Part shown: positions 7,405-18,149 of the stretch, in pieces
How positions within the stretch are numbered: the first letter of the stretch is position 1
How the letters are laid out: each line of letters opens with the position of its first letter
DNA from: Shewanella cyperi
GTDB lineage: Bacteria > Pseudomonadota > Gammaproteobacteria > Enterobacterales > Shewanellaceae
Length of the DNA stretch: 64,000 bases
Reading direction: 5' to 3'
NCBI RefSeq assembly: GCF_017354985.1
Contig: NZ_CP071501.1
Coordinates: forward strand, 1,135,501-1,199,500
Made by a program: the position numbers and the translations under genes
Notes under the pieces: generated by a model
Told to the model about the DNA's origin: nothing
The model's input: only the letters and a program-made list of their open reading frames with translations
Databases searched by the model: none

Positions 7405-8868
7405 TCAGGCTTCTGCCAGTTCGGCTTCCGGCTCTTCCAGGGGCAAAATCTTAATCTGGAACCAGGCATAGCTGGCGCTGACCACGGGACAGATCAGGTT
7501 GAAAAAAGCGAACGGCAGGTAGGCTATGGTGGCAACCCCGAGGGTGCTGGCCATAAAGGCACCGCAGGTGTTCCAGGGCACCAGGGGGCTGGTGACAGTG
7601 GCCGAGTCTTCCAGGGCCCGTGACAGGTTCACCGGTGCCAGGCCGCGACGGGTGTATTCCAGCTTGAGCATGCGACCGGGCAGTATGATGGCGATAAACT
7701 GATCCGCGGTGATGATGTTGGCGCCGATGGCGCAGCCCAGGGTGGTCAGGATCAAGCTGCTGGTGCTGGTGACCAGGCGCAGCAGGCTTTGCAGTATGCG
7801 CTCCATCAGACCGGTGGCTTCCATTACGCCACCGAAGGCCATGGCGGAGAGGATAAGCCACACTGTGGTCACCATGGCGCTCATGCCGCCGCGGCTCAGC
7901 AGACTATCGAGAATGGCATCGCCTGTGTTGGCCGTGTAGCCATTGAACATGGCAATCCAAATGCCCTTGACCATGGCCAGCAGTGGCATCAGGCTGGCAT
8001 CACCTGCCAGGGCTACTACACCGTCAAATTGGAACAGGGCGGCACAGGAGGCGCCGGCTATGGTGCCGAGGATCACGGTCGGGAAGGCCGGCATCTTGCG
8101 ATAGGCCAGAAACAGTACCACCAGCAGCGGCAGCAGCAGGTGTGGACCTATGTGAAACTGTGTCGACAGCAGCTCCAGGGTGGCGTCGAGGTTGGTTTCG
8201 ACATTACTGGTGTCCGCCGACAGGCCCAGGAACAGGAACAGCACCAGGGCTATCAGTATGCTCGGCATTGTGGTCCAGGTCATGTGGCGGATATGGCTGA
8301 AAATGTCGGTACCGGCCACGGCGGGCGCCAGGTTGGTGGTGTCAGACATGGGTGACATCTTGTCACCGAAATAGGCACCACTGACTATGGCGCCGGCGGT
8401 GATTTCCATGCTCAGACCCATGGTTTGGGCTATGCCGATAAGGGCGATACCCAGGGTGCCGGCCACCGTCCAGGAGCTGCCGATACTCAGGGCCACCACG
8501 GCGCACAGCAGGCAGCTGGCGGCATAAAAATAGTCGGGACTCAGCAGTTGCATGCCGTAGTAGATCATAGCCGGTACGGTACCTGCGAGGATCCAGGTAC
8601 CGATAAGGGAGCCAACACTGAAGAGAATAAGCAGGGCCGGGGTGGCCACGCCGATGCTGCGAACTATGCCCTGCTCAATCTGTTCCCAACGGTAGCCGTT
8701 CTTGATGCCGATCACCATGGCGATACAGGCGGCGAGAATAAGGGCTATCTGGTTGGCGCCGGCAGAGCTGTCGGAGGAGAAAAGGTAAACCGCTGTGGCC
8801 AACATGCTGACCAGGGCTACCACGGGAATGAGTGCATCGACCAAGGTGGCTTGCTTGTGTTGTGTCAT
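7405..8868 (-). CDS. nhaC: NhaC-family Na+/H+ (or substrate/Na+) antiporter
   Basis: This 487-residue inner-membrane carrier has roughly 11-12 hydrophobic helices. Conserved NhaC features are visible: SIGSSWTVAGTLGIALIGIA, GAIVSGAYFGDKMSPMSDTTNLAPAVAGTD and, near the C-terminus, SPLVPWNTCGAFMASTLGV. The family exchanges sodium for protons, and some members carry lactate/malate or amino acids, so the exact substrate is uncertain. The start has AAGGAAG upstream. The 5' leader can fold into alternative hairpins (see 8900-8985), which hints at control after initiation. It is transcribed alone. Confidence 0.9.
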   Translation of the reverse strand: MTQHKQATLVDALIPVVALVSMLATAVYLFSSDSSAGANQIALILAACIAMVIGIKNGYRWEQIEQGIVRSIGVATPALLILFSVGSLIGTWILAGTVPAMIYYGMQLLSPDYFYAASCLLCAVVALSIGSSWTVAGTLGIALIGIAQTMGLSMEITAGAIVSGAYFGDKMSPMSDTTNLAPAVAGTDIFSHIRHMTWTTMPSILIALVLFLFLGLSADTSNVETNLDATLELLSTQFHIGPHLLLPLLVVLFLAYRKMPAFPTVILGTIAGASCAALFQFDGVVALAGDASLMPLLAMVKGIWIAMFNGYTANTGDAILDSLLSRGGMSAMVTTVWLILSAMAFGGVMEATGLMERILQSLLRLVTSTSSLILTTLGCAIGANIITADQFIAIILPGRMLKLEYTRRGLAPVNLSRALEDSATVTSPLVPWNTCGAFMASTLGVATIAYLPFAFFNLICPVVSASYAWFQIKILPLEEPEAELAEA

Positions 8869-8899
8869 CTACTGCTTCCTTTTTTATAATAATTTTTAT

Positions 8900-8985
8900 C
8901 CTGCGTGTCCTTGCAGGTGTACCGGAGAAGGCCCCAATACCTGATTTTTGTGACCAGGATCCCTCTGGGCAACCGGCTCATCCTG
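8900..8985 (-). promoter_or_regulatory. Possible structured leader of nhaC with competing hairpins
   Basis: Read on the minus strand, three stems precede the start codon: caggat/atcctg (8980-8985 with 8955-8960), caggt/acctg (8939-8943 with 8914-8918) and cctgc/gcagg (8913-8917 with 8900-8904). The last two share bases 8914-8917, so they cannot form together. The final stem is about 30 bases before the start codon. This resembles an attenuator or riboswitch layout, but it matches no class I can name. Confidence 0.3.
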
Positions 8986-9090
8986 ACACAGATTCAGGGT
9001 AAAAGTCGACAACACTTATTTCACCTTGGTTTAACTCGGGTGTTACCAATTTGACCCATTGATGACTTATATGGGAAAGCGGCAAAGGCA

Positions 9091-9152
9091 AACTTTTGCT
9101 GGCCAAGCAGAACCCTTTGATGACCAAGCAGAAACTTTTGATGGTTAAGCAG
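9091..9152. repeat. Three tandem 20-21 bp repeats upstream of nhaC
   Basis: Copies at 9091-9110, 9111-9131 and 9132-9152 share the form aacttttgatggccaagcag. They lie in the 400 bp gap between the divergently reading stretch before nhaC and the end of the next minus-strand gene. No reading frame of note exists there. The regular spacing of about two helical turns could suit a regulator, but a slippage product is as likely. Confidence 0.55.
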
Positions 9153-9240
9153 AAAGACCGGCCGCGTCAGCGACAGGCATTAAGGGGAAGCAAGCAATAG
9201 GAAAGGAAGCTGAATGGGACCGCGGGCAATAAAGGGCGGC

Positions 9241-9258
9241 GGCCGGTGGGATCCGGCC
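9241..9258 (-). terminator. Hairpin after the unknown minus-strand gene
   Basis: The stem ggccgg/ccggcc lies just past the stop at 9276 on the minus strand and is followed by a weak T-rich stretch. It is a plausible but imperfect terminator. Confidence 0.4.
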
Positions 9259-9275
9259 GGCCTGCTGGGGCTCAA

Positions 9276-9638
9276 TTAACCGCGATCGAGGCGGCCGCGG
9301 TAATCTTCAATCAGGTGTTCGATAATTTCTTTGGGATTGACCTCGGGAACGGCCTCATCGGTAAATACCTTGAAGGTCACCAGGGCATGGCCATCGGATT
9401 TCAGCCTATCGCTTTGGACCGCAAAATAGGCGTCCTCATTCTCGGCCTTGCGCACCATAAAGCCCTGGGTTTCGAAGGCCGGTTGGCCCGAGTCCCTGTG
9501 CCACTTGGTGATACGGGCGAGGGCGATTTCGCTGGAATGGTTGATTTCTACATGATTGCGCCAACTGACGTCGTGTTGGGGATCCTTGTAATGGGGAATG
9601 CGGACTGTGTAGTTGTAAACATGGGTAATCGCTGTCAT
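9276..9638 (-). CDS. Uncharacterised 120-residue cytoplasmic protein
   Basis: I do not recognise the family. The protein is soluble, with no signal or membrane segment, and reads as an alternating beta-strand N-terminal half (VYNYTVRIPHY.., HVEINHSSEIALARITKW) and an acidic helical end (PKEIIEHLIEDYRGRL). Codon use matches the surrounding core genes, so it is probably a genuine lineage gene. AAGGCAGG lies before the ATG. It stands alone between nhaC and the alcohol dehydrogenase gene, both on the same strand but far away. No function is proposed. Confidence 0.65.
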   Translation of the reverse strand: MTAITHVYNYTVRIPHYKDPQHDVSWRNHVEINHSSEIALARITKWHRDSGQPAFETQGFMVRKAENEDAYFAVQSDRLKSDGHALVTFKVFTDEAVPEVNPKEIIEHLIEDYRGRLDRG

Positions 9639-9840
9639 TCAATACCTGCCTTGAGTCATAAATGCGCACGCTTAGGTTTTACCTTAGCCGTAGAAAAGGG
9701 GAATTTCATCCCTTGTGGGTTCTTTGTATCAGCAAAAGCCTGATCCAAAAGGTGCGCCCGATCCCATTTAGCTGTCAACCGTATCTGACTGATGTCTTTT
9801 TAAGCAGTTGCTGATACAGAGTCGGGGCCGCGGATATAAC

Positions 9841-9863
9841 AAGCCCGGCACTTGGCCGGGCTT
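9841..9863 (-). terminator. Terminator after the alcohol dehydrogenase gene
   Basis: The stem aagcccggc/gccgggctt lies 16 bases past the stop on the minus strand. A short T-containing tail follows. Confidence 0.65.
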
Positions 9864-9878
9864 AAGCTTCAGAGCTTG

Positions 9879-11027
9879 TTACAGAGCGGCGGCGAATATG
9901 CCACAGATTTCTTCATGGCTGGCCTGCTTGGGGTTGGTCAGGCCGCAGGCATCCTTGAGCGCATTGCTCGCCAGGGTGGGAATATCCTCGGCCTTGACCC
10001 CGAGAGTGCTGAGGTTGGCGGGAATATTCACCGCAGTTGCGAGGGCCTCGATGGCGGTGATGGCGGCCTCGGCACCCTCTGCCGCGGTCAGCCCATCGGT
10101 ATTGACCCCCATGGCCCTGGCCACGTCCGCCAGCCTGGCTGCCGCCACCTGGGCGTTATAGCGCTGCACGTGTGGCAAGAGCACGGCGTTGCAGACACCG
10201 TGTGGCAAGTCGTAGAAGCCGCCCAGCTGGTGGGCCATGGCATGCACATAACCCAGGCTGGCATTGTTGAACGCCATACCGGCGAGGAACTGGGCATAGG
10301 CCATCTGCTCACGGGCCTCCATGTCGTGGCCCTCGGCCACGGCCCTTGGCAGGAAGGCGCTGATAAGCTCAACCGCTTTCAGCGCGCAGGCATCGGTGAT
10401 CGGATTGGCGGCAATGGATACATAGGCCTCAATGGCATGGGTCAGGGCATCCATACCTGTGGCGGCGGTAAGCCCGGCGGGTTTGGCCAGCATCAGGTGC
10501 GGATCGTTGACCGACAGCAGCGGCGTGGTGTGCTTGTCGACTATGGCCATCTTAATGTGGCGCGCCTCGTCGGTAATGATGCAGAAACGGGTCATCTCGC
10601 TGGCGGTGCCGGCCGTGGTGTTGATGGCCACCAGGGGCAACTGGGGTTTGGCAGATTTGTCGACCCCCTCATAGTCACGGATGCTGCCGCCGTTGCTGGC
10701 CACCAGGGCTATGCCCTTGGCGCAATCGTGGGGCGAGCCGCCGCCGAGGGAAATCACAAAGTCACATTCGTTTTCTTGTAGCAGTGCCAGCCCGGCCTCC
10801 ACGTTGGCCGTGGTCGGGTTGGGTTGCACCCCGTCAAACACCACGGATGCTATGGCCGCCGTGGCCAGTTTGTCCTGCAGCTGAGCCACCATGCCCAACT
10901 GGCACAGGGGCTTGTCTGTCACTATCAGGGCCCGCTTGAACCCCAAAGACTGAATATCTGTGACCGCGGTTTCCAGGGCACCCTGACCCAGTACGTTAAC
11001 AGCGGGAATAAAAAATTTTGCAGCCAT
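9879..11027 (-). CDS. yiaY: Iron-containing alcohol dehydrogenase
   Basis: At 382 residues the length matches YiaY/DhaT-type group III alcohol dehydrogenases, which oxidise primary alcohols with NAD and Fe(II). The cofactor loop is [14 protein letters not shown]. Iron ligands are expected in [14 protein letters not shown] and in the helix [19 protein letters not shown], which shows the three spaced histidines. The start at MAAKFFIP has AGGTGGA before it; an in-frame start 31 codons upstream has no support. The 440-base gap to malQ holds this gene's promoter and that of the divergent glycogen operon, and no gene. Confidence 0.92.
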   Translation of the reverse strand: MAAKFFIPAVNVLGQGALETAVTDIQSLGFKRALIVTDKPLCQLGMVAQLQDKLATAAIASVVFDGVQPNPTTANVEAGLALLQENECDFVISLGGGSPHDCAKGIALVASNGGSIRDYEGVDKSAKPQLPLVAINTTAGTASEMTRFCIITDEARHIKMAIVDKHTTPLLSVNDPHLMLAKPAGLTAATGMDALTHAIEAYVSIAANPITDACALKAVELISAFLPRAVAEGHDMEAREQMAYAQFLAGMAFNNASLGYVHAMAHQLGGFYDLPHGVCNAVLLPHVQRYNAQVAAARLADVARAMGVNTDGLTAAEGAEAAITAIEALATAVNIPANLSTLGVKAEDIPTLASNALKDACGLTNPKQASHEEICGIFAAAL

Positions 11028-11362
11028 AAATCCACCTTGAAATATAAAAGAAATATTGAAGAAATTTTCTGACCGGCAAGGTAGCAATTTGCGCCGCGCA
11101 GCTCTGTGATCCGGCGCCAATCCTGGCCCCCCGCTGCCGACTTATCCGCAAAACTTGAAACTGAATAACGTTATTGAGCTTTTTAGTCGGTCAGGTCGGC
11201 CTTTTATCGCCCCCTGTTCTGCCTGCTTCTGGGGCGTGTTGCACAATATTTGTGCAGCCTCAGGCTGGTTAACGGAAAAAATGCTGATGGCTTAAGGTGT
11301 TAACCTCCCGGGTGACTGCTCTTCAATTACCTGAAAAATATTGGAAAAAATCCGTCACCTGG

Positions 11363-11391
11363 CTGACACCTTTCTGTCGCATTGCTGTTAT
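11363..11391 (+). promoter_or_regulatory. Probable sigma-70 promoter of the glycogen operon
   Basis: CTGACA (11363-11368) and TGTTAT (11386-11391) are 17 bases apart, about 76 bases before the malQ start. No other good promoter stands out in the 11028-11467 gap. The rest of that gap shows nothing I can assign apart from an A/T-rich stretch near 11330-11350. Confidence 0.4.
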
Positions 11392-11467
11392 CTGACTTTG
11401 GCATGCTTGCTGCTCATCCAATAACGGGATTGGGTGCCTTAGGGATAGGGCTGGGGAGGAAGGCAGT

Positions 11468-13600
11468 ATGGCATTGGATAAATTGCTTTACCTGCAGGGC
11501 GTTGGGGATCGTTTTATCGATTGCCTGGGCCGGGACTTGCCCATAGACCCGGGCAGCCGCCGGGCACTGCTCAATACCATGCTGGGCCTGCCCGTGGGGG
11601 AAGTGCTTGCCGATGAGCTGATCAATGAGCGCATCTTTGAGCTGGACGCCGCCCCCTGGCGTGGCCTGCTGCCGCGCTTCCAATGGCAGCACGTGGATGC
11701 CGCCGCCATCGAATGTTTTCTGCCCGCTGGCATGGACCAGACCTTCGAGTGCCATATACAGGCCGAAGGTCAGCAGGAGTGGCTGAGCCTGGAGCTGTCA
11801 CCCAAGGCCATGAGGGTCACGGGTGAATATCGCATCGATGATATTCAGTACCTGAGGTTTAACGCCGTGCTCAATCCAGGGCCGGGGTTGGGTTATCACA
11901 GGCTCAGGCTTTGCCATCCCTTGCTGGGGGAGGCCGAGGGCATACTCATGCTGGCGCCGCGGCAGGCCTTTCTCGGCCGGCTTGAGCCGGGACGGCGCAA
12001 TCAGCAGCGGTTGCCCTTTGGGGTCAGCGTTGGTCTCTGGGCCCTGAGAAGCGCCAATCAGTGGGGCATAGGGGATTTTGGCGACCTCGGCCAGCTGCTG
12101 GATTTTTTGTGCCGCGAGGGCGCCGACTTTGTGCTGCTCAATCCCCTGCACGCCCCCGATATTGCCAGCCCGGAGGATCCCAGCCCCTACAGTCCCTGGG
12201 ACAGGCGCTGGCTCAATCCCCTGTATATCCAGATTGAAGACTGCGCCGAATACCCGGCGCTGTCACAGGAGTTTGCCGGCAACGACTGGCAAATCCAGCG
12301 CAAGCTGCTGAACCAGGATGCCTGGCTCGACTACCCCAGGGTGCAGGGCCTCAAGTATCGCGCCTTTGCCCTGTTGTTCCAGCAGTTCTGTCGCTTGAAG
12401 GACGACAACCTGCGCCGCAGCCGCCTGGCGGATTTTGTGGCTGCCCAGGGGCAGGCCCTTGTGGACTTTGCCCGCGCCGAGGTCAGCCGTGCCAGGGTAT
12501 CGCCCCTGTGGGAAGGCGCCGCCGATGCGCCCTGGCTCAGGGATTGCCTGGCGCGGGAGGATTTCCATCAATACCTGCAATTTATCGCCGCCGATCAGCT
12601 GCAGTTGTGTCAGCTCCGGGCCCGTCAGGGCGGCATGAGCATAGGCCTGGTGAGGGATCTTGCGGTCGGCGCCCGCGCCGGGGGCAGTGAATTGACCTCC
12701 GCCAATGGCCTCTTTTGCCAAGAGGCCAGCATAGGGGCACCGCCGGATCCCTTCTCGGCCACGGGCCAGGACTGGGGCCTGCTGCCGCCGGATCCCATTG
12801 CCATGGCCAAGCAGAATTTCAGCCATTTCATCGCACTGCTGCGGGCCAACATGAGCGGCTGCGGCGCCCTGCGCATCGATCACATCATGGGGCTGCAACG
12901 CCTCTGGTGGTGGGTTGGCAGGGACGGCGGCTACGTCTACTACCCCAGCGATACCTTGCTGGCAATCTTGTGCCTTGAGAGTCAGCGCAATTGCTGCCTG
13001 GTGCTGGGGGAAGATCTCGGCACTGTGGCGCCGGATCTGCGCCATCGCCTGTGGGAGAGCGCCATTCCCGGCAACGACCTGTTTTATTTCTGTCGCGAGG
13101 GCGAGGACTTCTGCGCCCCGGCACACTATCGCCATCAGAGCCTGATGATGCAGGCCAATCACGACGTGGCGCCGCTGTCGGCCTGGTGGAGTGGCAGCGA
13201 TCTGCACCTGAGGCGCCAGCTGGAGCTGATTGGCAGCGACGAGGAGTTGGGCGCTGCGCTCGCCGCGCGCGAACAGGACAAGGAGGCGCTGCTCAGGCGC
13301 CTTGAGCAGGAGGGGCTGCTGGAAGCCGGCGCCGAGCGGCCGTTGGCCTTCGACAGCCTGTTGCCGCGCACCATGGCCCTGGTGGCCAAGGGCCGGTCGC
13401 TCCTGGTCAGCGTCCAGCTGGCCGATCTCGCCCGCGACCGCCACCCGGTCAACATTCCCGGCACCAGTCACCAATACGCCAACTGGCAGCGGCGCCTGCC
13501 CGCCAGCCTGACCACCCTGTTTGCCGACCCACTGCTGCTGCAGTGCCTGCACCTTATCCGTCAGGGGCGGCTGCAGGCGGCCCAGGACTGCGCAGATTAA
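11468..13600 (+). CDS. malQ: 4-alpha-glucanotransferase (amylomaltase)
   Basis: MalQ moves glucan segments between maltodextrins, feeding glycogen phosphorylase. This 710-residue protein is the long enterobacterial-type form, with an N-terminal region of about 190 residues before the GH77 barrel. The barrel starts with GVSVGLWALRSANQWGIGDFGDL. Catalytic sites are visible: Asp471 in LRIDHIMGLQRLWWW (nucleophile) and Glu515 in GEDLGTVAPDLR (acid/base). The end has HPVNIPGTSHQYANWQRRLP, the normal family terminus. GGAGGAAGG precedes the ATG. It is the first gene of a same-strand cluster, 28 bases before glgB. Confidence 0.95.
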   Translation: MALDKLLYLQGVGDRFIDCLGRDLPIDPGSRRALLNTMLGLPVGEVLADELINERIFELDAAPWRGLLPRFQWQHVDAAAIECFLPAGMDQTFECHIQAEGQQEWLSLELSPKAMRVTGEYRIDDIQYLRFNAVLNPGPGLGYHRLRLCHPLLGEAEGILMLAPRQAFLGRLEPGRRNQQRLPFGVSVGLWALRSANQWGIGDFGDLGQLLDFLCREGADFVLLNPLHAPDIASPEDPSPYSPWDRRWLNPLYIQIEDCAEYPALSQEFAGNDWQIQRKLLNQDAWLDYPRVQGLKYRAFALLFQQFCRLKDDNLRRSRLADFVAAQGQALVDFARAEVSRARVSPLWEGAADAPWLRDCLAREDFHQYLQFIAADQLQLCQLRARQGGMSIGLVRDLAVGARAGGSELTSANGLFCQEASIGAPPDPFSATGQDWGLLPPDPIAMAKQNFSHFIALLRANMSGCGALRIDHIMGLQRLWWWVGRDGGYVYYPSDTLLAILCLESQRNCCLVLGEDLGTVAPDLRHRLWESAIPGNDLFYFCREGEDFCAPAHYRHQSLMMQANHDVAPLSAWWSGSDLHLRRQLELIGSDEELGAALAAREQDKEALLRRLEQEGLLEAGAERPLAFDSLLPRTMALVAKGRSLLVSVQLADLARDRHPVNIPGTSHQYANWQRRLPASLTTLFADPLLLQCLHLIRQGRLQAAQDCAD

Positions 13601-13628
13601 AGAATTATCAAATTGAGAGGGACCGACC

Positions 13629-16052
13629 ATGACCCAACAAGCACCCGCCTTTGAACCCAGCGCCGCCCATGCCTTGGCCCGTGGCGAGTTTATCGATGTC
13701 TTCTCCCTGCTCGGCATGCACAAGGTGGCCGATGGCCTCATGGTGCGTTGTTTTCTGCCGGGGGCCGAAGCGGTAGAGCTTATCGGCCGCAAGGACGGCA
13801 AGAAGGTCGCCAGTCTCGAGCCCTGCGGTAGCGAGGGGCTGTTTGCCGGCCTCGCCGGCCGTCGCAAGCAGGCCTTTCCCTATCTGCTGCGGGTACGCTA
13901 TCCCCTGGCGACGCTGGACATCTGCGATCCCTACCAGTTTGCCAGCCTGCTGCGGGAGGAAGATCTGTACCTGTTCAGCGAAGGGCGCCAGTTCAATGCC
14001 CAGGGTTTTATGGGCGCCACCCACAGCAGCGTCGATGGGGTTGAGGGGATCCTGTTTTGCGTCTGGGCCCCCAACGCCCGGCGGGTGTCCGTGGTTGGCG
14101 ACTTCAACCACTGGGATGGCCGGGTGCATGTGATGCGCCGCCATCCCGCCAACGGCGTCTGGGAGCTGTTTATCCCGGCGGCCAGGGCCGGCGATCACTA
14201 CAAGTTCGAAATCATGACAGAGCAGGGCGAGTGCCTGGTCAAGGCCGATCCCTACGCCCATGCCATGGAAGGGGCCCCCAACAATGCCTCGCGGGTAGCG
14301 CCCAAGAGCCGTTTCCAGTGGCAGGATGAGGCCTGGATGCAGGCTCGCCTTGGCGATCAGCACCTCAAGCCCCTGTCCATCTACGAGGTGCATTTGGGTT
14401 CCTGGCGCCGCAAGGGGGACAATGGCGAGCAGTTCCTCAGCTACCGCGAGCTGGCGGATCAGCTGGTGCCCCATGTGCAGCAGCTGGGCTTTACCCATAT
14501 AGAGCTGATGCCGCTCAGTGAATTTCCCTTCGACGGCTCCTGGGGCTACCAGCCCGTGGGCCTCTACGCCCCGACCCAGAGGTTCGGTGACGCCGATGGC
14601 CTCAGGTATCTGGTGGACGCCTGCCACAGGGCCGGCATAGGCGTGTTGCTGGACTGGGTAGTGGCCCACTTTCCCAAGGATCACCACGGTCTGGCGCGCT
14701 TCGACGGCACCTGCCTGTATGAGCACGAAGATCCCCGCCAGGGCAGCCACCCCGACTGGGATACGGCCATCTTCAACTACGGTCGCGGCGAGGTGGTGAG
14801 CTTCCTCATCTCCAACGCCGCCTGGTGGCTGAAGGAATTCCACCTCGACGGCCTGCGCCTCGACGCTGTCTCCTCCATGTTGTACCTGGACTACAGCCGC
14901 GAAGAGGGCCAATGGCTGCCCAACCGTCACGGCGGCCGCGAAAATCTGGAGGCCATAGACTTCCTCAAGCTGCTGAACCAGACCCTGTACCGCGAGTGCC
15001 CCGGGGTGATGGTGATAGCCGAGGAGTCCACCGCCTGGCCCGCCGTCAGCCGTCCCATAGAGAGCGGCGGCCTCGGCTTTGGCTTCAAGTGGAACATGGG
15101 CTGGATGAACGATACCCTGGACTATCTGGGCCGGGATCCCATCTTCCGCCGTCACCATCACAACCAGCTGACCTTCGGCCTGATGTACGCCTTCAGCGAG
15201 CAATTTATCCTGTCCATCAGCCACGACGAGGTGGTGCACGGCAAGCGCGCCCTGCTGGAAAAAATCCCCGGTGACGACTGGCAGAAGTTCGCCACCCTGA
15301 GGGCCTTCTACGGCTTTATGTGGGGTCATCCCGGCAAGAAGCTGCTGTTTATGGGAAGCGAGTTTGGCCAGCGCGACGAATGGAACCATGACCGCAGCCT
15401 CGACTGGCACCTGCTGCAATACGCGCCCCATCAGCAATTGGGACTTTGGCTTAAGGATCTCAACCGCCTTTACCGCGAGCGGCCCTGCCTGGCGCTGACC
15501 GACAGCTCCCCCGACGGTTTCCGCTGGCTCGATTGTGACAATGCCGAGGCGTCCGTGCTGCTGTTTTTGCGTCGCCACGGCGATGAGGAGCTGCTGTTTA
15601 TCATCAACATGAGCCCGAATGTGTACCAGGGCTTTAGGGTGGGCCTGCCCAGGGCGGGGCTGTGGCAGGAGCTGCTCAACAGCGACAGCGAGGTGTATGG
15701 CGGCAGCAATGTGGGCAACGGCAGCGGGATCCAGGCCGAAGAAACACCCTGGCAGGACATGGAGCACAGCGCCCTGGTGACTGTGCCGCCGCTGGCTTGT
15801 GTGGTCTTGGCGCCGGAAGCCGCTATTGCAGTCAGTAAAGCCACTCCCGAAACCCTTTCCGAAGCCATGCCCGAGACCAAGGCTCAGACTTCGGCCAAGC
15901 CCAAGGCCGTCGCCAAACCCAAGACTGTGAGCAAGTCCAAGGCCGAGAGCCCCAAGGCGGCCGCTAAATCCAAGACCGCGAGCAAGTCCAAGGCCGCAGC
16001 TAAACCCAAGGCCGCCGCCAAGCCCAAAACCACCAAGGGAACGGGCGCATGA
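13629..16052 (+). CDS. glgB: 1,4-alpha-glucan branching enzyme with an Ala/Lys/Pro tail
   Basis: GlgB cuts alpha-1,4 chains and rejoins them as alpha-1,6 branches of glycogen. The two N-terminal carbohydrate-binding/N1 and CBM48 domains span about residues 20-230 ([20 protein letters not shown]). The GH13 barrel follows, with Asp412 ([10 protein letters not shown]), Glu465 (IAEEST) and Asp533 (SHDEVVHGK). Their spacings equal those of the E. coli triad. The all-beta domain ends near residue 735. After it comes a tail of about 70 residues made of AKPK, KSK and AAAK units, absent from ordinary GlgB of about 730 residues. glgX overlaps the last four bases. Confidence 0.95.
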   Translation: MTQQAPAFEPSAAHALARGEFIDVFSLLGMHKVADGLMVRCFLPGAEAVELIGRKDGKKVASLEPCGSEGLFAGLAGRRKQAFPYLLRVRYPLATLDICDPYQFASLLREEDLYLFSEGRQFNAQGFMGATHSSVDGVEGILFCVWAPNARRVSVVGDFNHWDGRVHVMRRHPANGVWELFIPAARAGDHYKFEIMTEQGECLVKADPYAHAMEGAPNNASRVAPKSRFQWQDEAWMQARLGDQHLKPLSIYEVHLGSWRRKGDNGEQFLSYRELADQLVPHVQQLGFTHIELMPLSEFPFDGSWGYQPVGLYAPTQRFGDADGLRYLVDACHRAGIGVLLDWVVAHFPKDHHGLARFDGTCLYEHEDPRQGSHPDWDTAIFNYGRGEVVSFLISNAAWWLKEFHLDGLRLDAVSSMLYLDYSREEGQWLPNRHGGRENLEAIDFLKLLNQTLYRECPGVMVIAEESTAWPAVSRPIESGGLGFGFKWNMGWMNDTLDYLGRDPIFRRHHHNQLTFGLMYAFSEQFILSISHDEVVHGKRALLEKIPGDDWQKFATLRAFYGFMWGHPGKKLLFMGSEFGQRDEWNHDRSLDWHLLQYAPHQQLGLWLKDLNRLYRERPCLALTDSSPDGFRWLDCDNAEASVLLFLRRHGDEELLFIINMSPNVYQGFRVGLPRAGLWQELLNSDSEVYGGSNVGNGSGIQAEETPWQDMEHSALVTVPPLACVVLAPEAAIAVSKATPETLSEAMPETKAQTSAKPKAVAKPKTVSKSKAESPKAAAKSKTASKSKAAAKPKAAAKPKTTKGTGA

Positions 16053-18136
16053 CAGGCCGCTGCCGCGTCGGCAAGGTCTATCCCCCGGGCGCCAGCCTGG
16101 GGGAGGGCGGGGTCAATTTCTCCGTCTTCAGCCGCCACGCCGCGGCGCTGGAGCTGTGCCTGTTTGACGCAGCTGGCATGGAAACCGCCCGTCTGCCCAT
16201 GGTGCAGCAGGGTTTCTGGTGGTGCCTGTGGGTCGATGGCCTTGGTGCCGGTCAGGCCTACGGTTTTCGGGCCCATGGCCCCTGGGAACCGACCCTGGGC
16301 CACAGGTTCAATCGCCACAAGCTGCTGCTGGACCCCTATGCCAGGGCGCTGACCGGTGTGCCGCGGATTTCCGGGGCCAGCTACGCCCATGTGCCGGGCC
16401 AGGCCCTGGAAGACGCGCTGCTGGATGAGACAGACAACGCCGGGCTGATGCCCAAGTGTCTGGTGCTGGACATCAATGCCTTGCCGTCCTTTCAGCATGC
16501 CAAACCCGGCCATGCCATGGCGGCAAGTGTGCTGTATGAGCTGCACCTCAAGGGCTTTTCCATGGGCTTTCCCGGCATAGAAGAGTCCAAGCGGGGCACC
16601 TTTGCCGCCCTCGCCGAACCTGCTGTGCTGGCCTATTTCCAAAGTCTTGGGATCAGCGCCATCGAACTCTTACCTGTGCAGGCCTTTTTCAGCGAGCCCT
16701 TTTTGCTCGACAAGGGCCTGGTCAATTACTGGGGCTACAACAGCATTGGCTTTATGGCGCCCCACAGCCCCTACGGCGATATAGCCCAGTTCCGCGCCAT
16801 GGTGGATGCGCTCCACGGCATTGGCGTCGAAGTGATTTTGGATGTGGTCTACAACCACAGCGCCGAGGGTAACCGTTTGGGGCCGATTTACAGCTTCCGC
16901 GGCCTAGACAACGCCTGTTACTACCGCCTCAGCGGTGGCGATGGCCGTTTCTATATCAACGACAGCGGCTGCGGCAATACCCTTGACCTGTGCCAGCCCC
17001 AGGTGCTGACCCTGGTGATGGACTCGCTGCGCTACTGGGTCGAGGTCGGTGGCGTCGACGGTTTCCGCTTCGATCTCGCCGCTTGTCTCGGCCGCGAATC
17101 CTATGGCTTCGATGCGGGCGCCGGTTTCTTCGATGCCCTGGCCCAGGATCCCGTGCTGCGGCAGGTAAAGCTGATTGCCGAGCCCTGGGACGTGGGGCCG
17201 GGCGGCTACCAGCTGGGACACTTTCCTGTGAGTTTTTCCGAGTGGAACGACAGGTACCGGGATACCCTGAGGCGCCTGTGGCGCGGCGATCCCGGCATGC
17301 TGCCTGAGTTTGCCCGCCGCTTCCATGGATCCAGCGATCTGTTCGAACACACGGGCCGGGGGCCCGCCGCCAGTATCAACTTCATCTGCAGCCACGACGG
17401 TTTTACCTTGAGGGATCTGCTCAGTTTCGCCCGCCGCCACAACGAGGCCAACGGCGAGGACAACCGCGACGGCCACAATGAAAACTTCAGCAGCAATCAT
17501 GGTCTGGAAGGCGAAGGTGGTGCCGGGCTGGAGGCGCTGCGCCAACGCAAGGCCCGCAGCCTGCTGGCCTGCCTGTTGTTGTCCCAGGGGGTGCCCATGT
17601 TGCTGGCGGGCGACGAGCTGTGGCACAGCCAGCGCGGCAACAACAATGCCTATTGCCAGGACAATGCCATCAGCTGGATTGACTGGCAGGGGGCCGATCC
17701 CGCCATGCAGCGCTTTACCGCGGATCTTATCGCCATCCGCCGCCGCTTCGGATTTTTGTGCCGCGAGCGTTATATCCACTGCGATAACCCGGCGGCACCG
17801 GCGGCCCTGGCCTGGTTCAGTCAGGCTGGCGAGCCCATGAGTCGCAGCCAGTGGAGCGATGCCCACTGCACCTGCCTTAGCCTGCTGCTGTCCTGCCGCG
17901 AAGCCCCCTACAGCGATGCCCTGCTGGTGATGCTCAATACCGGCAGCGAGCCGCTGCGCTTCCAGGCTCCCGCCGTGCCCATAGAGGGTGAATTCCACTG
18001 CCTGCTGTCGAGCGCCGACAGCGATCTGGTGGGCACCCGCCTGGCCCCGGGGGCCGACATCTGGGTTTCGGCCATGGGGGTGCTGTTGTTCCACGGCACC
18101 CTGCCTGCCCTTATTCATATTGCAAGCGATTGTTAA
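16049..18136 (+). CDS. glgX: Glycogen debranching enzyme
   Basis: GlgX hydrolyses the alpha-1,6 branches left after phosphorylase trims outer chains. The start ATGA overlaps the glgB stop, a sign of translational coupling. The 695-residue protein has an N-terminal CBM48 domain ([21 protein letters not shown]) and a GH13 barrel ([14 protein letters not shown]). Asp342 in [13 protein letters not shown] acts as nucleophile and Glu378 in [13 protein letters not shown] as acid/base. [17 protein letters not shown] and the [17 protein letters not shown] motif are typical of GlgX/isoamylase. The length is slightly above E. coli GlgX. It is 13 bases from glgP. Confidence 0.95.
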   Translation: MTGRCRVGKVYPPGASLGEGGVNFSVFSRHAAALELCLFDAAGMETARLPMVQQGFWWCLWVDGLGAGQAYGFRAHGPWEPTLGHRFNRHKLLLDPYARALTGVPRISGASYAHVPGQALEDALLDETDNAGLMPKCLVLDINALPSFQHAKPGHAMAASVLYELHLKGFSMGFPGIEESKRGTFAALAEPAVLAYFQSLGISAIELLPVQAFFSEPFLLDKGLVNYWGYNSIGFMAPHSPYGDIAQFRAMVDALHGIGVEVILDVVYNHSAEGNRLGPIYSFRGLDNACYYRLSGGDGRFYINDSGCGNTLDLCQPQVLTLVMDSLRYWVEVGGVDGFRFDLAACLGRESYGFDAGAGFFDALAQDPVLRQVKLIAEPWDVGPGGYQLGHFPVSFSEWNDRYRDTLRRLWRGDPGMLPEFARRFHGSSDLFEHTGRGPAASINFICSHDGFTLRDLLSFARRHNEANGEDNRDGHNENFSSNHGLEGEGGAGLEALRQRKARSLLACLLLSQGVPMLLAGDELWHSQRGNNNAYCQDNAISWIDWQGADPAMQRFTADLIAIRRRFGFLCRERYIHCDNPAAPAALAWFSQAGEPMSRSQWSDAHCTCLSLLLSCREAPYSDALLVMLNTGSEPLRFQAPAVPIEGEFHCLLSSADSDLVGTRLAPGADIWVSAMGVLLFHGTLPALIHIASDC

Positions 18137-18149
18137 ATCTGGAGTTCCT

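Noticed and set aside
8869..9000. Lysine riboswitch upstream of nhaC
   Set aside because: Lysine riboswitches precede some NhaC-family genes, but the conserved core bases are not visible in this leader.
9091..9152. CRISPR array
   Set aside because: The three units are contiguous with no spacers and differ among themselves.
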